From: Isoetes taiwanensis
Lineage: Eukaryota > Streptophyta > Lycopodiopsida > Isoetales > Isoetaceae
Length of the DNA: 64,000 nt
Direction: 5' to 3'
Assembly: GCA_021234155.1 (NCBI GenBank)
Contig: JAJEKV010000051.1
Location: 5,152,698-5,216,697, forward strand
Of this stretch, positions 1 through 11,033 are shown one piece after another. The position numbers were made by a program, and so were the translations under genes. A model generated the notes under the pieces. That model was not told where the DNA came from. It searched no databases and worked only from the letters and a program-made list of their open reading frames with translations. Within the stretch, counting starts at the first letter, position 1; each line of letters begins with the position of its first letter.

Positions 1-532
1 TGCACATGCGGCATTAACCTTGCAAAAAGGCCCGGTGCTGGAAATCACGATTCGGGACGTGGAGCAAGGCTTACGATTGTCTTGCCAATGGGAAAGCCCC
101 GGACTTGGAGGGTATGCGGCGCGTAATTGCTTAAGTGGGGAGGCCGTCCATAATACCAGTGCTGACCGCCTTGTTCAACAAGGCATTACAGGAAGGCTTC
201 CTGCTGCAGTGGACCAATAGTAGAGTTGTTCCCATCTATAAGGCAGGTGACCCACAATGCCCAGCCAATTACCGAACAATCATGGTCAGTTCGGTGTTTG
301 CAAAACTGCTTGCTGGGATTCTCGAACAGCAGTTGACGGGCTGGGCAGAGGCAACAGAGGTGTGGGCCCTCACCCAGGCAGGATTCAGACCCCGACACTC
401 AACCATTGACCACATCTTCACGTTGCGAACTCTGATTGAAGACAGCAGGAACCGCCGGCAGGATCTATATTGTTGCTTTGTGGATTTTGCGAAGGCGTTT
501 GACACTGTGCCTCGGGAAAAACTATGGGCAAG
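1..532 (+). mobile_element. LINE-A reverse transcriptase fragment (end of a preceding unit)
   Basis: N-terminal part of a LINE reverse transcriptase. The translation contains the blocks VVPIYKAGDPQCPANYR, QAGFRPRHSTIDHIF and CFVDFAKAFDTVPREKLWAR, typical of non-LTR RT. It aligns with 12902-13436 and 25876-26397. The sequence stops at LWARL, where gypsy sequence begins, so the catalytic YADD block and the C-terminus are missing. Because the window opens inside this fragment, at least one more unit must lie to the left. Confidence 0.85.
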
Positions 533-2160
533 ACTCCTAGGTCTCAACACTTGGGGCAACTATGGCACGTGTGTGAGCTATGCAAAAAATTTGAGGTATG
601 TTTAAATCCTTGCAAATGTGTTTTTTTTACTGACAGGGGTGCTTTATTGGGGCATGAAGTGTCAGAAAATGGCATTCGCATTGCTGAAGACAAAATGGAA
701 GTACTTCAAAGTATGCCACCACCTAAGACCTTGAAAGCAGTCAAAGGACTTATCGGTATGGTGAGCTTTCTGAGGATGTATATTCCGAACATGTCTCATA
801 TATTAAGCCCTATTACGAAGTTAACGAGACAGGGGCATGTACCAAAGGGTAGAAGCAAGTTTGTTGGGATAGAATGGACGAAGGAATGCGATGATGCATG
901 GTCAAAAATAAAAACAATCATGTCAAGCAAACAACTATTAATTCCTCCAAAGCAGGATCACCCATTCTCTGCCTATATCACAGTCACAAGGTGGGCAGTC
1001 GGGATAGCCTTATGTCAGCAAGGTGGTGTAGTTATGTATGCAGGAAAGCAATGGTCGCTTGTGGAGGAGAAGTACCCTAAACTAGAGAAATACGCAGCAG
1101 CTCTAAAATCCCTAGTGGATAAATGTGGCCACTATTTTTCCAACTCAGAAATCACGGTGTACATGAAACAAAATCCTTTACCGCTTCTCTAGAGCAAAAG
1201 CCACAAGAAAGCAAAGTTGCATAAGTGGGTTGTTATGCTGCAGGAATATCGCTTGGAAGTGAAGGTTTATGATGGTGCGAGAGACCCAAGTAAGTATATA
1301 CCATATGCATTTTATAATTATGATTTAGAAGAGAAAGAGGAGGCAGAACAGGTGCACATTGATGTGGAGGATAATATAGAATCATACGTCCATTTTCAGT
1401 CAACTTGGATTGAACAAATCAGTCCAGAACTATTTGTTGACGCACAACAGTCATGGATGCACGAGATCATAATATACTTGAGGGATCAAGAGTTGCCTAA
1501 ATATAAGTCTCCTGAAGCATATCTTGTGTCGGAAAACAATGGATGGAATATTGCTTCGATGTGTCGATGAAGAAGAACAGGGTGTAGCAATGGCTCATTG
1601 CCATGAAGGCATTTGTGGAGGCCATATGGCAGGAAGAATGACAGCAAAGAAAGTGCTTAGGGCTGATTACTTCTGGCCAACTTTACATCGAGATTGCCAA
1701 GAATACGTTAAGCATTGCCATGCATGTCAAGCTTTTGCAGCAGCAAAGTTCTATCCAGGTGAGTTGGTCCCTATAGATACAGATGGCCCATTTCAAATGT
1801 GGGGAAATTTTGGATTATATAGGACCCATTGACCCACAATCTTCAAACAAGAACATGAATATATTTTGGTAGCATGCGGATCTATTTACCAAGTGGGCAA
1901 AGAAAGGCAGTTCCCCTTAGGAGGGCCCGCGGCAGAGAATCTGTTTGGATTTATCTTTACACATCCGTGTTGTAGGTTTGGTATACCCGGAAAAAATTGA
2001 CGGACGGATGTGGGTACACACTTCATAAGCAGTAATTATGGAACTTGTGCGGTTACATATAAAGCATCGAAAAAGCTCCTCCTATTATCAGGAAGGTAAT
2101 GGGCAAAGTGAATCTAGTAACAAAGTATTGATAATGAATATTGAAGAAGACAGTGAAAGA
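533..2160 (+). mobile_element. Ty3/gypsy pol fragment, unit 1 (RT end, RNase H, integrase)
   Basis: A truncated Ty3/gypsy polyprotein. Positions 533-1192 encode the end of RT (CLNPCKCVFFTDRGALLGH, MPPPKTLKAVKGLIGMVSFL) and an RNase H-like region. Positions 1217-1570 encode the connection to integrase. Positions 1524-1832 carry the HHCC zinc finger (final pair CHACQ) and the start of the core. Frameshifts and stops break the reading frame, for example near 1805 just before DYIGPI. The RT catalytic motif lies upstream and is absent. In the RNase H region all three expected acidic residues are replaced: TVT where TDAS is usual, EKY for EKE, and MKQ for TDH. The fragment ends at the GAAAT tail of LINE-B. 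Confidence 0.85.
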
Positions 2161-5100
2161 GAAATGAAATGAAATGAAATGTTGTATTTATTACGTCTGT
2201 AGACCACCAGGTCTATGAGACAATCAATGTACATATTCAACGTTATAAAAGATATCCTCTAATGCATCTTCTGACAAGAATGCATTAGACTCTTCCCATC
2301 TCTCATCATGTATAACATTACAATCTTTAATACTCATTAACTGTTCTCTCTGTATCAATATTTCCTTCAAGTATTTCCCAATGTGATGTCCAGGCATATC
2401 AAAGAATTCCAGCAAGGAGTTTGAATGGATACTGTACTTATCTCGAATCCCTGAGTATGACGGGCACCTTACGATGACATGTAATTTATCTTCTACTTCT
2501 CCCATATTGCATACTTTGCAAAATCTCAATTCATGGGGAATATTACTCCAACGTCCTACTTCAACCCCAAGCCTATGGGAGCTAAGCCGCATCCTGCTTA
2601 TCATCTGTCTGGCGCCAAAAGACACACTTTCCTTGAGGTATTTGGCCTCTTGGAGAGTGGGATTTATATACTGTCTATAGAAATGTTTTTTTGTCTCCGG
2701 GACTCTCCAGCTTCTTCTAATGAGGTGCTCATGCACCCACTCTCTTAGATTGCCCTTATTCTCACGTATACCATGAATGTCCATCCCCCACTTCCTCATC
2801 CATTCCCTAATATATGAGTACCATCCCTTGTCTCTTGTTTCTTCTAATGCTAGCCTTGGTAAGCTATCTTCTGGCATATCAAGTAGCAACTTAGAGAGAT
2901 ATGTAAGCGTTCTGCATAAGGCTTCAGCCTCTAGTGGCATCATGCCACACTCTACAAGCAGCATATCATATGGAGTTTGAGCTTTAGTACCCAATTCTGT
3001 TATCAAGAACTTCTTCTGCACTTTCTCAACCTTTTTCCAGGATTCTCTGAGATAATCCCGCCCCCATACTTCACACCCATAGAGCAAAACTGTTTGGACC
3101 GATATAATGTACGCTTCGGGCTAAAGTCCCATATTTACGCTTTTTCCACTTTTTCTATTTGCATGCTATATAATGCTTTCAGGCCTCCATTTACTCTATG
3201 CTCAACAGCAGAGTTCCAGCTATGCCCCTTGTCCACATGTATCCCTAGATACTTATATGAGGTGACAATTTCCACAGGTTCTCCATGATAGAGGAATTTA
3301 AGATGATCTACTTTATTTGTCCCAAATACCATCATCTTAGTCTTTGACATATTTACCCTCATACTTTTCTCGTTCACATAAATGTGCCAACAAGATCTAA
3401 ATGCTTCGCATGCCTTCCAATCGAAGCGGGAAAGAAGAACAACATCATCAGCATATAAGAGCAACAGAACCATGCATCTAAACAATGGAGTCCCTCCCCG
3501 CCATATTCTGGACATCCAAGCCGTAGTTGGTCTATGAATAGGCCAAATAGTGTGGGCGCACAATGGGCACCCTTGCTTCACTCCAATATTGCTTTCTACC
3601 ACATCTGCGCAAGATTGCTCAATGTAGGGGATGATAGCTGTACCAAAACTTTATCATAAAGTATCTTCACTGCATGTCTAAGCTCAATTGGTACCCCTAG
3701 GGCCTCCATTCTCTCCCATAAATTACTACGAGATACCGTGTCAAATGCCTTAGCATAATCAACGAAAAGAGCATAAAGGGATTTTTCTTACCCTTAACCG
3801 AATCAACCATAGCTCGCAAAGTAACCAAATGATCAATGTAGATCTTTTTGGTCTAAAAGCCCGCCTGTCCAATGGCTCTAACATTATGTTTTTCAGCCTG
3901 TGTGCTCAATTTACAATTCAAAGATAGCAAAGAAATAATTTGGCATATAAACTACTAACGAGAATCATTCGGTAATTTCGGGATCATTCTCATCTCCAGC
4001 TTTATGCAAGGGGATAACTCGTTCACCGCCAAGTGCGAGGAAAACCTTTTTGCAAAACATTATTAAATAATGACAACAATGCAACATGTATTGAGTTACC
4101 GCCCATTTGAACATTTCAGCTACCAGCCCAATTGAATCACCGCTTTCCGTTGGCAAGATGACTTAACCCTTCTTCTAACTCTTCCAAATCAAAGCACCGG
4201 TCTACATCCCGTAAGTCAATATTACCGACATTGGCCTCAGGCATGTGATAAATTTTTACGCACTTGGCTTACTAAAGCCATGGTTTCCGTGTGGGTCTCC
4301 TGCTTCATCTTAGGCTTAAGCTCATTCCGAATTTTTGGGATGCGCTATAGTGTCACGGATCAGCTCCCTTTGTCTCGATACACATACTTTTCTTTTTTTT
4401 TTTTTTTTGATTTTGTGAGTGCAAAATATTCTTTCTTTAATCTCTGTCTATCTTCCCCCTTGCCCGCTTAAATGCCTCTCTTTTTTGCTCTACAAGACGA
4501 TCAAACCAACTATTGCATGGCAACCCCTTCATCTTTTTGCGTGAGACAAAACAATCAAGTGGCAACATCTAGAACTAACTCGCAATCTTGTCACTTAATT
4601 TACTGTCATTTGGGCCAATTTGTTGTGGAGGCTCTTGCCTCACACTTCTTCATATAGCTTTCCACTTTATGATATTTCATAATTATGCGAGGCTTAGAGA
4701 CACAACGCGTGCTGGTGGCATGTGTAGTTCTTGGTGCTTAACACAATCAAGTTATCGGTGTATGATCCGAGATCTTTTCCATCTCTTCCCCTATAGACAT
4801 ATGTAACACCCGCTCGCAAAACCGGGATGTAGTAAGAACGAGATCAACAACACTTGCATTTCGCATGTGCACTTACCTGCACTGAAACCTCTCAGGTGCC
4901 ATTATAAACCAATAAATCAAGCCCGCATTTGCACATATTAAGCACATGGTTGCCTTGGGGTATAGGCCATCGTATTCTATCTGCCGTGGTTCTACTCCAT
5001 CCTTCCTGGGATACTTCCTTATCATCAAGCATCTCAACCCATACGGGATCCCCTTCCATGCTAGCGATAGCTGCTTGTTTGGTAGCAATGCGCCCGTTGA

Positions 5101-5885
5101 AATCTCCTAATAAGAGAACATCACCATCCGGCAAAGAATGAAAGCACATCCCGTTCTAAGCTAAAAAGGGTCATCTCGATCCGTGGTCCGAAGTCATAAC
5201 CGGTGATTCTCGGGCGGAAAGTAACATCCCGCCACAAAGATCTTACCTTTCTGGCCTTGTAACTCCACCCAGATATGCTGCAATGATCCTCTTTCATTCA
5301 TTATTTTCACCAGGTGTTTCATGCCTAACCTACATAGCATGCAATCCATGTCCTTTTAGGCGCCAGCCTTTATTGTGCCAAACGGAGTGCAACAGTGTAA
5401 ACCCATGTATGTCTGGTAAGCCTTTTTCTTCATTTTCACAAGTTTCTAAGAAGAACAAAACATCTACATTTGAAAATAGATCATCTACTACATCTATTTT
5501 ATACTGACTAATAGAATTTATGTTCCAACACATTATCCTAGTGGTCTCAAATACCTATGCATTTTCTGGATTTTCCACCATGACCTTCCCCCGTCGCCAG
5601 TACGCTTTTTTCCCCTCTTGACTTGCTTCCTTGAGGATCTGCACCTGTTCCTTGTACTCTTGAAACTGGTTCTTAGTAAGATCATCATTGATCCAGATCT
5701 TCTTTCCCTTGAGCATAGTCTTCTTTTTCAGTATATTAATCTTGTCTTCCTTTGATCTGAATTTGACAATAATGTGACGATCCCTATCAGTTTGCTTGCC
5801 AATCCGAAATGCATCTGTAATGCCTGAATCTATCACCACCAGTTCATTTTCACAAAAAGCCTGAACAATGTCTTTGGTATTTTAA
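2161..5885 (-). mobile_element. LINE-B, 5'-truncated non-LTR retrotransposon, unit 1
   Basis: A minus-strand LINE, 3' end on the left. From its 5' end it carries: the C-terminal part of an ORF1-like protein (5555-5885, FRIGKQTDRDRHIIVKF); then, 22 nt on, ORF2 starting MCWNINSIS (5533); endonuclease motif LLLGDFNGR (about 5100); an RT block VIPLHKAGDEND (about 4000); YADDVVLLSR (about 3450); and a C-terminal region (2224-3087) with a CKVCNMGEVEDKLHVIVRC zinc-knuckle-like motif. On the minus strand an AATAAA precedes a tail of ATTTC repeats (2161-2181). ORF2 is broken by several frameshifts. The poly(T) near 4390 lies inside the lysine-rich endonuclease-RT linker and is not a tail. Confidence 0.85.
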
Positions 5886-6057
5886 TCGCCCTTGCATATA
5901 TTATCAGCATGTATTCTGCAGGGCTGATGGGACCAGCCCTATTCTTTGGGGCATAATGTTGACGCCCACAGGTGTCAACATAGTTCTTGTTGCAATTGTT
6001 ATTATCTGCTCAGAACACATCAGTCTATATGTGTAACAGCATTCACAAACTTCCATT

Positions 6058-6176
6058 CCGGGGTAAAACAGTGGCTTTTCAAGGTTCAAGATGCAATAGA
6101 TGTTCCCAAACTTGCTGCCCATATTGAAGCAATCAACAAATCTGCTAATGTTATTGAACACCAACAGGAGTTGTGA
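6058..6176 (+). other. Exon-like ORF, unrecognised
   Basis: An open stretch encoding about 38 residues, including KVQDAIDVPKLAAHIEAINK, and ending in a stop at 6174-6176. The composition looks like real coding sequence with helical character. A nearly identical copy lies at 18937-19052 in unit 2, with one substitution. No splice sites were confirmed and I do not recognise the family. It could be a stranded exon of a decayed gene. Confidence 0.3.
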
Positions 6177-6622
6177 ACATATTGAAAATGTGAACATATT
6201 GGTTTTGATACGAGGTCAGCAGCTGAGGATACGCCAAGTTGAACGTTGCAGGGATGCCAAGTTGAGGTAACTATGTAGTCACAATTTGGAGTTAGCAATG
6301 GGTAATAAAAAATGAGGTTGTAGATTTACTTATTGATCCATGTTGAATAGATTCCCTTGATTTTTCCTCCATTGGTCATGTTTATTTTGCCTTGACATTT
6401 CATAGCCTCTCCTTGCCAAATTCCCAAATATGCCGTTAAATGGAATTGCTGAATGCAGCATATCCTTGTCGCTCAAATTATTGTTTTGTACTCTATCAAA
6501 ACCTTGCCTAGACTGCTTTAACATGAGTGCACAGTGATCATATGAATCTGTACCTTGTCCATTTTTATCAATCATGTGCCCACTCCGAAAAAAGGAAAAA
6601 TAGATTGAGATACTATGACCTT

Positions 6623-6744
6623 TGGCCAGTACAAATATTTTGGGGCACAGTCTCTGTTCATTTCAAATGTATCGCTATCCAATGGCCAGTGCAAACATTT
6701 TGGGGCACAGTCTCTCTGTTCATTTCAAATGTATCGCTATCCAA
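6623..6744. repeat. 60-bp tandem duplication, unit 1
   Basis: Two adjacent copies of a segment starting TGGCCAGTRCAAAYATTTTG, 60 and 62 bp long. They differ by two substitutions and an extra CT. The same pair occurs in unit 2 at 19504-19625. Confidence 0.9.
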
Positions 6745-8280
6745 TGGGCCTATCCCCCTCAAAAAGCTTAATGGGCAAACGTTATGATCTGGCCAAGGAC
6801 AACATGGGGCAAGCATCATTTCATTTCAAAAGACATATATATCTGAGACAGTCCCGTATCTTCCTAAAAAAAGAACATCTGAGAAGCAATATTTCCCATA
6901 TTTCCCTTATTTTCCAATTTTTTCCTTCCCAAGGTCACCTCTCGAAATAATTTCTCCCTTAGCCTTGTCTTCCTAGTCTATTGGCCTATGTTTTTTTTCC
7001 TTAGTTTTTTTTCCCTACTCTATTGGCATGGATCGTGAGTGAACTATAACCTAATCTGTTGCTGAAACCAAATATGGAAAAAAAGACCACAATTGCATGC
7101 CCGAGGCTTGATGCGGTGATTTCCAGCGGTGGAGGAAGATTGGAGATGCTTGCGGCATCGTTTCCTATGATTCTGGCGATGCCCAAGGCTTGGAAGATCA
7201 AAAACGAAATAGGCATCAATAGATGCACGGCTCCAGGAAGAAAACGATCCAGTGAGTGCAGTCATTGTTTAAAATAAGTTCAATTTTATTTTTTGTGCAA
7301 ATAATAGATTCTGAGCTGATATATGGAACGATCAGGTCATTGGGAAATCATGCATTGCATAGTTAAGGGAGATCATTGAATTTGGTGAAATTGGAGACAT
7401 TATTTGGAGCAATTATGTTATGATCAGGAGAGCTACAGATTATGGTTGTGTAACAGACTTGACTTGCTATGTTATTTGGTACAAATGAGAATTTAAACAG
7501 TTGAATCTAAGCAGGTGGATATCAAGGAAGAGCATAGCATATGCATACATGTTATTCAACGGGATGCAGTATTGAATATGAATATGTCAAAATGATTTGA
7601 CACAGTTGTATTTTAAGGCAGTGCACTACAGATTTGTTGGAATGCAATTCGAACATAGCATTGCTAGATTTATCTGAACATCTATTATTGTGAGATGATC
7701 ATAAATGAATAAGAAAAGCCCTGCTCTGGTTTGGAAAGTTGCTTATATTGTAGCCTTGTTTTGATTGTATTTTACTTTTAGTGAAGTAAGAGAAAGGAAG
7801 CTTGTTGTGCTTGTTGTCTTTGTGAGCAAATCTTCTCAAGAGAAATAGATAAATCTATGGTAGAAGATTGCCATAAGAAACAAGAGTTTGCTTTAATTTG
7901 CGTTACATTGTGTGCACGCTTATAAACTATAAATTCTGGCATTTTACACAAGCTGATTTAACAGTAGTACATAAGTATTTGTATGCACAGGTTTATTCTT
8001 TGTGTTGATCCTGGAATTAAACGTATTTGCTACTATATTAGTTCTCGGAGACTCTACAGTTGATGCATTGCAAATCCAAGTAAGAAGTGATCGCTTTTAA
8101 TCGTAAGGCTGTGGCATGCTATAAACTATAAGTTCCGGCGCACAAAGGTTGGGCAGATAAGATAAGGACTGTTTTACTTAAGTCTTTGCATGCACAAACC
8201 TATTCTTTTTTTCTCATCCGGATATAGACATGTCTACTTCTGCTTCAGTTACATACATCATATTTGTAGGTTCCGCATGT

Positions 8281-8449
8281 ATATACAGGTTGGGCAATAA
8301 AATAGTTTATTACCTAAGTCCTTGCATGCATAGACTTATTGCTGATTTATCATCCTGGATATATATACAGGTTGGGCAATAAAATAGTTGACAGTATTAC
8401 CTAAGTCCTTGCATGCATAGACTTATTGCTGATTTATCATCTGGATATA
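8281..8449. repeat. 82-bp tandem repeat, two copies in unit 1
   Basis: Two neighbouring copies of a segment beginning ATATACAGGTTGGGCAATAA and containing TTGCATGCATAGACTTATTG. Related, more diverged copies lie just upstream (about 7970-8270). Unit 2 keeps only one full copy (21193-21280), so copy number varies between the units. Confidence 0.8.
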
Positions 8450-9019
8450 AACGTATTTGTATTTGCTACTGCTTCAATTCACATACTATCTTATTTGACG
8501 TTAAACGTATTGTGATCTAAACTAAAATTGTCTAGATTGTTGGTGTACTGCTCCACATACATCAACACCCCATGTGACTTTGATATCATTAATATGATGT
8601 AAGTATATTAAGATATACAATTTGCATCACTACTGTAAATAAAGCACACCTGCTGCTACAAACCTCTTCAAACATTGATGACATAAAAACCTTATGGGAT
8701 GATCCTTGGGTTGCCCCTAGGGGGGCAAGCCCTTGTTTATGTGGGTTTATGGCATATTTCAAGTATATGCCAGTATATATCAATGACTGCTCCAAACTTG
8801 CTATAGGGTGTAAATTGGCAGTGGCGCTGTTGTTGGGCAGCCACTTTGGAAAGGAAGGAGAGAACCTGTGCTTGGCGACGGACGGAAGGTTGTTGGGTTA
8901 ACCTGTGCTTGGCGACGGAAGGAGAGAAAATGAAGGTTTAGTTTGAATAGGGGAAATAATTCAGAATAATCACCATCACCATGCCGCTCATTTTGATACA
9001 ATCGCAGATGGTAGAGGCC

Positions 9020-9326
9020 AGCGGCAGTTTCATGCCGGAGAACTTCAGGTTTGAACATGTTTGCATAAATTAAATTCGTTTTTACAGTATGAAGCTTGGG
9101 TTTTACTATGTTTCCGTAATGCAGCACATGTGGGACGAGAATGGAGAAAATGAAGTAGGCCGAGATAAAATGCTTCTTCAACTTGAACAGGAATGCTTGG
9201 AAGTATTGTCAGAAGGTAAATAGTGCTAGCCATACTAGAGCTTGCCTTTGCCAAGCTCTTGCAGATTCCGAAGCCAAATTTGCAAAGCTTTTCACCTCAC
9301 TAGGTTATCACCCTGTTCGTCTAAGA
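9020..9326 (+). pseudogene. MAP65-like N-terminal exon fragment A1
   Basis: Plus-strand fragment of a 65-kDa microtubule-associated protein gene (MAP65/Ase1/PRC1 family, which bundles antiparallel microtubules). A short first piece ends HAGELQ at 9048. A GT-AG intron follows (9049-9124), then an exon encoding WDENGENEVGRDKMLLQLEQ, the hallmark N-terminal block of plant MAP65. After ECLEV (9205) one base is missing. The frame then resumes as KVNSASHTRACLCQALADSE and FTSLGYHPVRLR. The frameshift and the absence of the rest of the gene indicate a pseudogene fragment, although base-calling error could explain single indels here. Confidence 0.75.
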
Positions 9327-9329
9327 GTA

Positions 9330-9775
9330 ATACTTCTTCCCTCTTCTCTTCATGCAATTTGAATGGTCCGTGCCAGCCTATCCAGAGTGTCATTGCTGAT
9401 GCGTCTTTATTGGCTTTCAGAGTTTTCTAGACTTGGATGCTCCTGAGTAACAATTTTGAAGAAATCCTTTCCCAATTCTGTGGATAATTCATGGACATTA
9501 TTCACATATTTAAGGACTTTGTATAGCGTTGGCTCTGGCAGTCTACTTAAAAGTTAGTTGCTACAATAGAAATAGTCTTAAAGCTCAAACTATATCACTC
9601 AAAAAATGTCAAAACAGGGGCACCTTCTCTTTCATGAGACCTTGGAGCTAAACTTTGTATTTTTTCGAGTTTTCTAGAAGACAAATCATGTTCTCTTGAT
9701 TTACGATCTGACTCTTCATCATGAAATTCTATGATATCAAAGATTTCTGCAGAATAATCACCATCACCATGCCAC
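9330..9775 (-). pseudogene. MAP65-like central fragment B1, inverted
   Basis: Minus-strand MAP65 sequence directly abutting the plus-strand fragment A1. The translation gives EHDLSSRKLEKIQSLAPRSH (about 9660), then after a frameshift YKVLKYVNNVHELSTELGKD and FFKIVTQEHPSLENSES (about 9440-9530), followed by a SNDTLDRLARTIQ-like piece. These match the MAP65 dimerisation/spacer region downstream of the A1 block, but on the opposite strand. The two fragments therefore cannot belong to one intact transcript. An old inversion is the simplest reading. Confidence 0.7.
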
Positions 9776-9804
9776 TCATTTTTTATACAATTGCATATGG
9801 TAGA

Positions 9805-10146
9805 GGCCAACGGCAGTTCCATGCCGGAGAACTTCAGGTTTGAACATGTTCGCACAATGGAGAACTTCAGGTTTGAACATGTTCGCACAGATTAAATTCG
9901 TTTTTGCAGTATGAAGGTTGGTTTTTACTATGTTTTTATAATGCAACATATATGGGACGAGAATGGAAAAAATGAAGTCGGCCGAGATAAAATGCTTCTT
10001 CAACTTGAACAGGAATGCTTGGAAGTATTGTCTCAAGGTAGATAGTGCTACATACTAGAGCTCGCCTTTGCCAAGCTCTTGCGCGGACTCAAGCCAAATT
10101 TGCAAAGCTTTTGACTTCACTAGGTGATCACCCTGTTCGTGTAAGA
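9805..10146 (+). pseudogene. MAP65-like N-terminal exon fragment A2
   Basis: A second, diverged copy of fragment A1. It encodes WDENGKNEVGRDKMLLQLEQ and a damaged ALA...FAKLLTSLGDHPVRVR end. Just after the first exon piece a 33-bp segment (GGAGAACTTCAGGTTTGAAC...) is duplicated in tandem (9826-9889). The splice acceptor that reads GCAG before the second exon in A1 reads GCAA here (about 9945), so that splice site is lost. Confidence 0.7.
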
Positions 10147-10149
10147 GTA

Positions 10150-10560
10150 ATACTTCTTCTCTCTTCTCTTCATGCAATTTGAATGGTTCGTGCCAGCCTG
10201 TCCAGAGAGTGTCATTGCTGATGCTTCTGCATTAGCTTTCTTCGGAGTTTTCTAGACTTGGATGCTCCTGCGTAACAATTTTGAAGAAATCCTTTCCCAA
10301 TTCCGTGGATAATCCATGGACAGTATTCACATATTTAAGGACTTTGTGTAGATGTTGGCTCGGCGGTCTACTCAAAAAGTTAGTTGCTACAATAGAAATA
10401 GTCTTAAAGCTCAAACTATATCACCCAGAAAATGTCAAAGCAGGTATGCACCTTCTCTTTCATGAGACCTTGGAGCTAAACTTTGTATTCTTCGAGTTTT
10501 CTAGAAGACAAATCATGTTCTCTTGATTTCTGATACAGATCATGAAATTCTGCGGTATCA
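10150..10560 (-). pseudogene. MAP65-like central fragment B2, inverted
   Basis: Second copy of the inverted central fragment. The minus-strand ORF at 10232-10414 reads LHKVLKYVNTVHGLSTELGK then DFFKIVTQEHPSLENSEES, a clear MAP65 match. It is longer and cleaner than B1. Together with A2 it repeats the plus/minus arrangement, so the inversion came before the local duplication. Confidence 0.75.
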
Positions 10561-11033
10561 GAGATTTTGCTAGAAGTTCTAAATTTGAGATTCAACATTT
10601 CTGACAGTGCTCCATTTCACTGGCATTCTCGATTTATTATCTTTCATCTCATTCTGTTGTAAGATTTCTTATACACTTTGCATCCTGTGCATTTCATAAA
10701 GATTGAGTCGGGAATGAAGGTAGATTAAAGGGGAACTTTGTTTCTTACATCAAGCTTTGCTTCATTAACCAACAGGAATCATGCAAGGTACATTTATTTC
10801 ACTCTTTCTATGACTGTTTGCCCATAGCAATCCCTTTTGATTCATGTTGTAACTGTTGCCTTCCACAAAATAACATCATTCTAAGTCAGGAAAATAACCC
10901 CTATAAATGCATCCGTTTGTGAAACTGTATATGGAAGCAACAAGTATTCTTTATTTCAAGGTCCATTTTATATGTTTTGTGTGCCTTGTGGGTGGTTGAA
11001 ATCAGTTGTAACCTTTGGAAAGTTTACGTGCAG
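10561..11033. other. Unassigned spacer, unit 1
   Basis: About 470 bp of AT-rich sequence between MAP65 fragment B2 and the methyltransferase exons. I see no coding signal in it. It may include intron sequence of the methyltransferase gene. Confidence 0.5.

Larger units (their letters stand above)
5886..9019. other. Unassigned stretch of unit 1 between LINE-B and MAP65 fragments
   Basis: About 3.1 kb with no gene that I recognise. It includes the exon-like ORF at 6058-6176, a 60-bp tandem duplication (6623-6744), an unrecognised 72-codon ORF at 7059-7277, and tandem repeats at 8281-8449. The base composition is AT-rich with many short ORFs in all frames. The same stretch recurs in unit 2 at 18766-21857. 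Confidence 0.6.

Noticed and set aside
524-1192. A single chimeric LINE/gypsy protein from the continuous plus-strand ORF
   Set aside because: The LINE part and the gypsy part lie in different frames, and the join is a duplication breakpoint. The short overlap is accidental.
4385-4411. Poly(T) run as the tail of a minus-strand retroposon
   Set aside because: It lies inside LINE-B, in the lysine-rich linker between endonuclease and RT. The real tail is the GAAAT repeat at 2161.
7059-7277. A 72-codon ORF conserved in both units as a gene
   Set aside because: Conservation follows from the recent duplication. The opposite strand is equally open, and no family or splice signals were seen.
8801-9181. 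A 126-codon minus-strand ORF as a gene
   Set aside because: It is the antisense of the MAP65 A1 exons, and its translation has no family resemblance.
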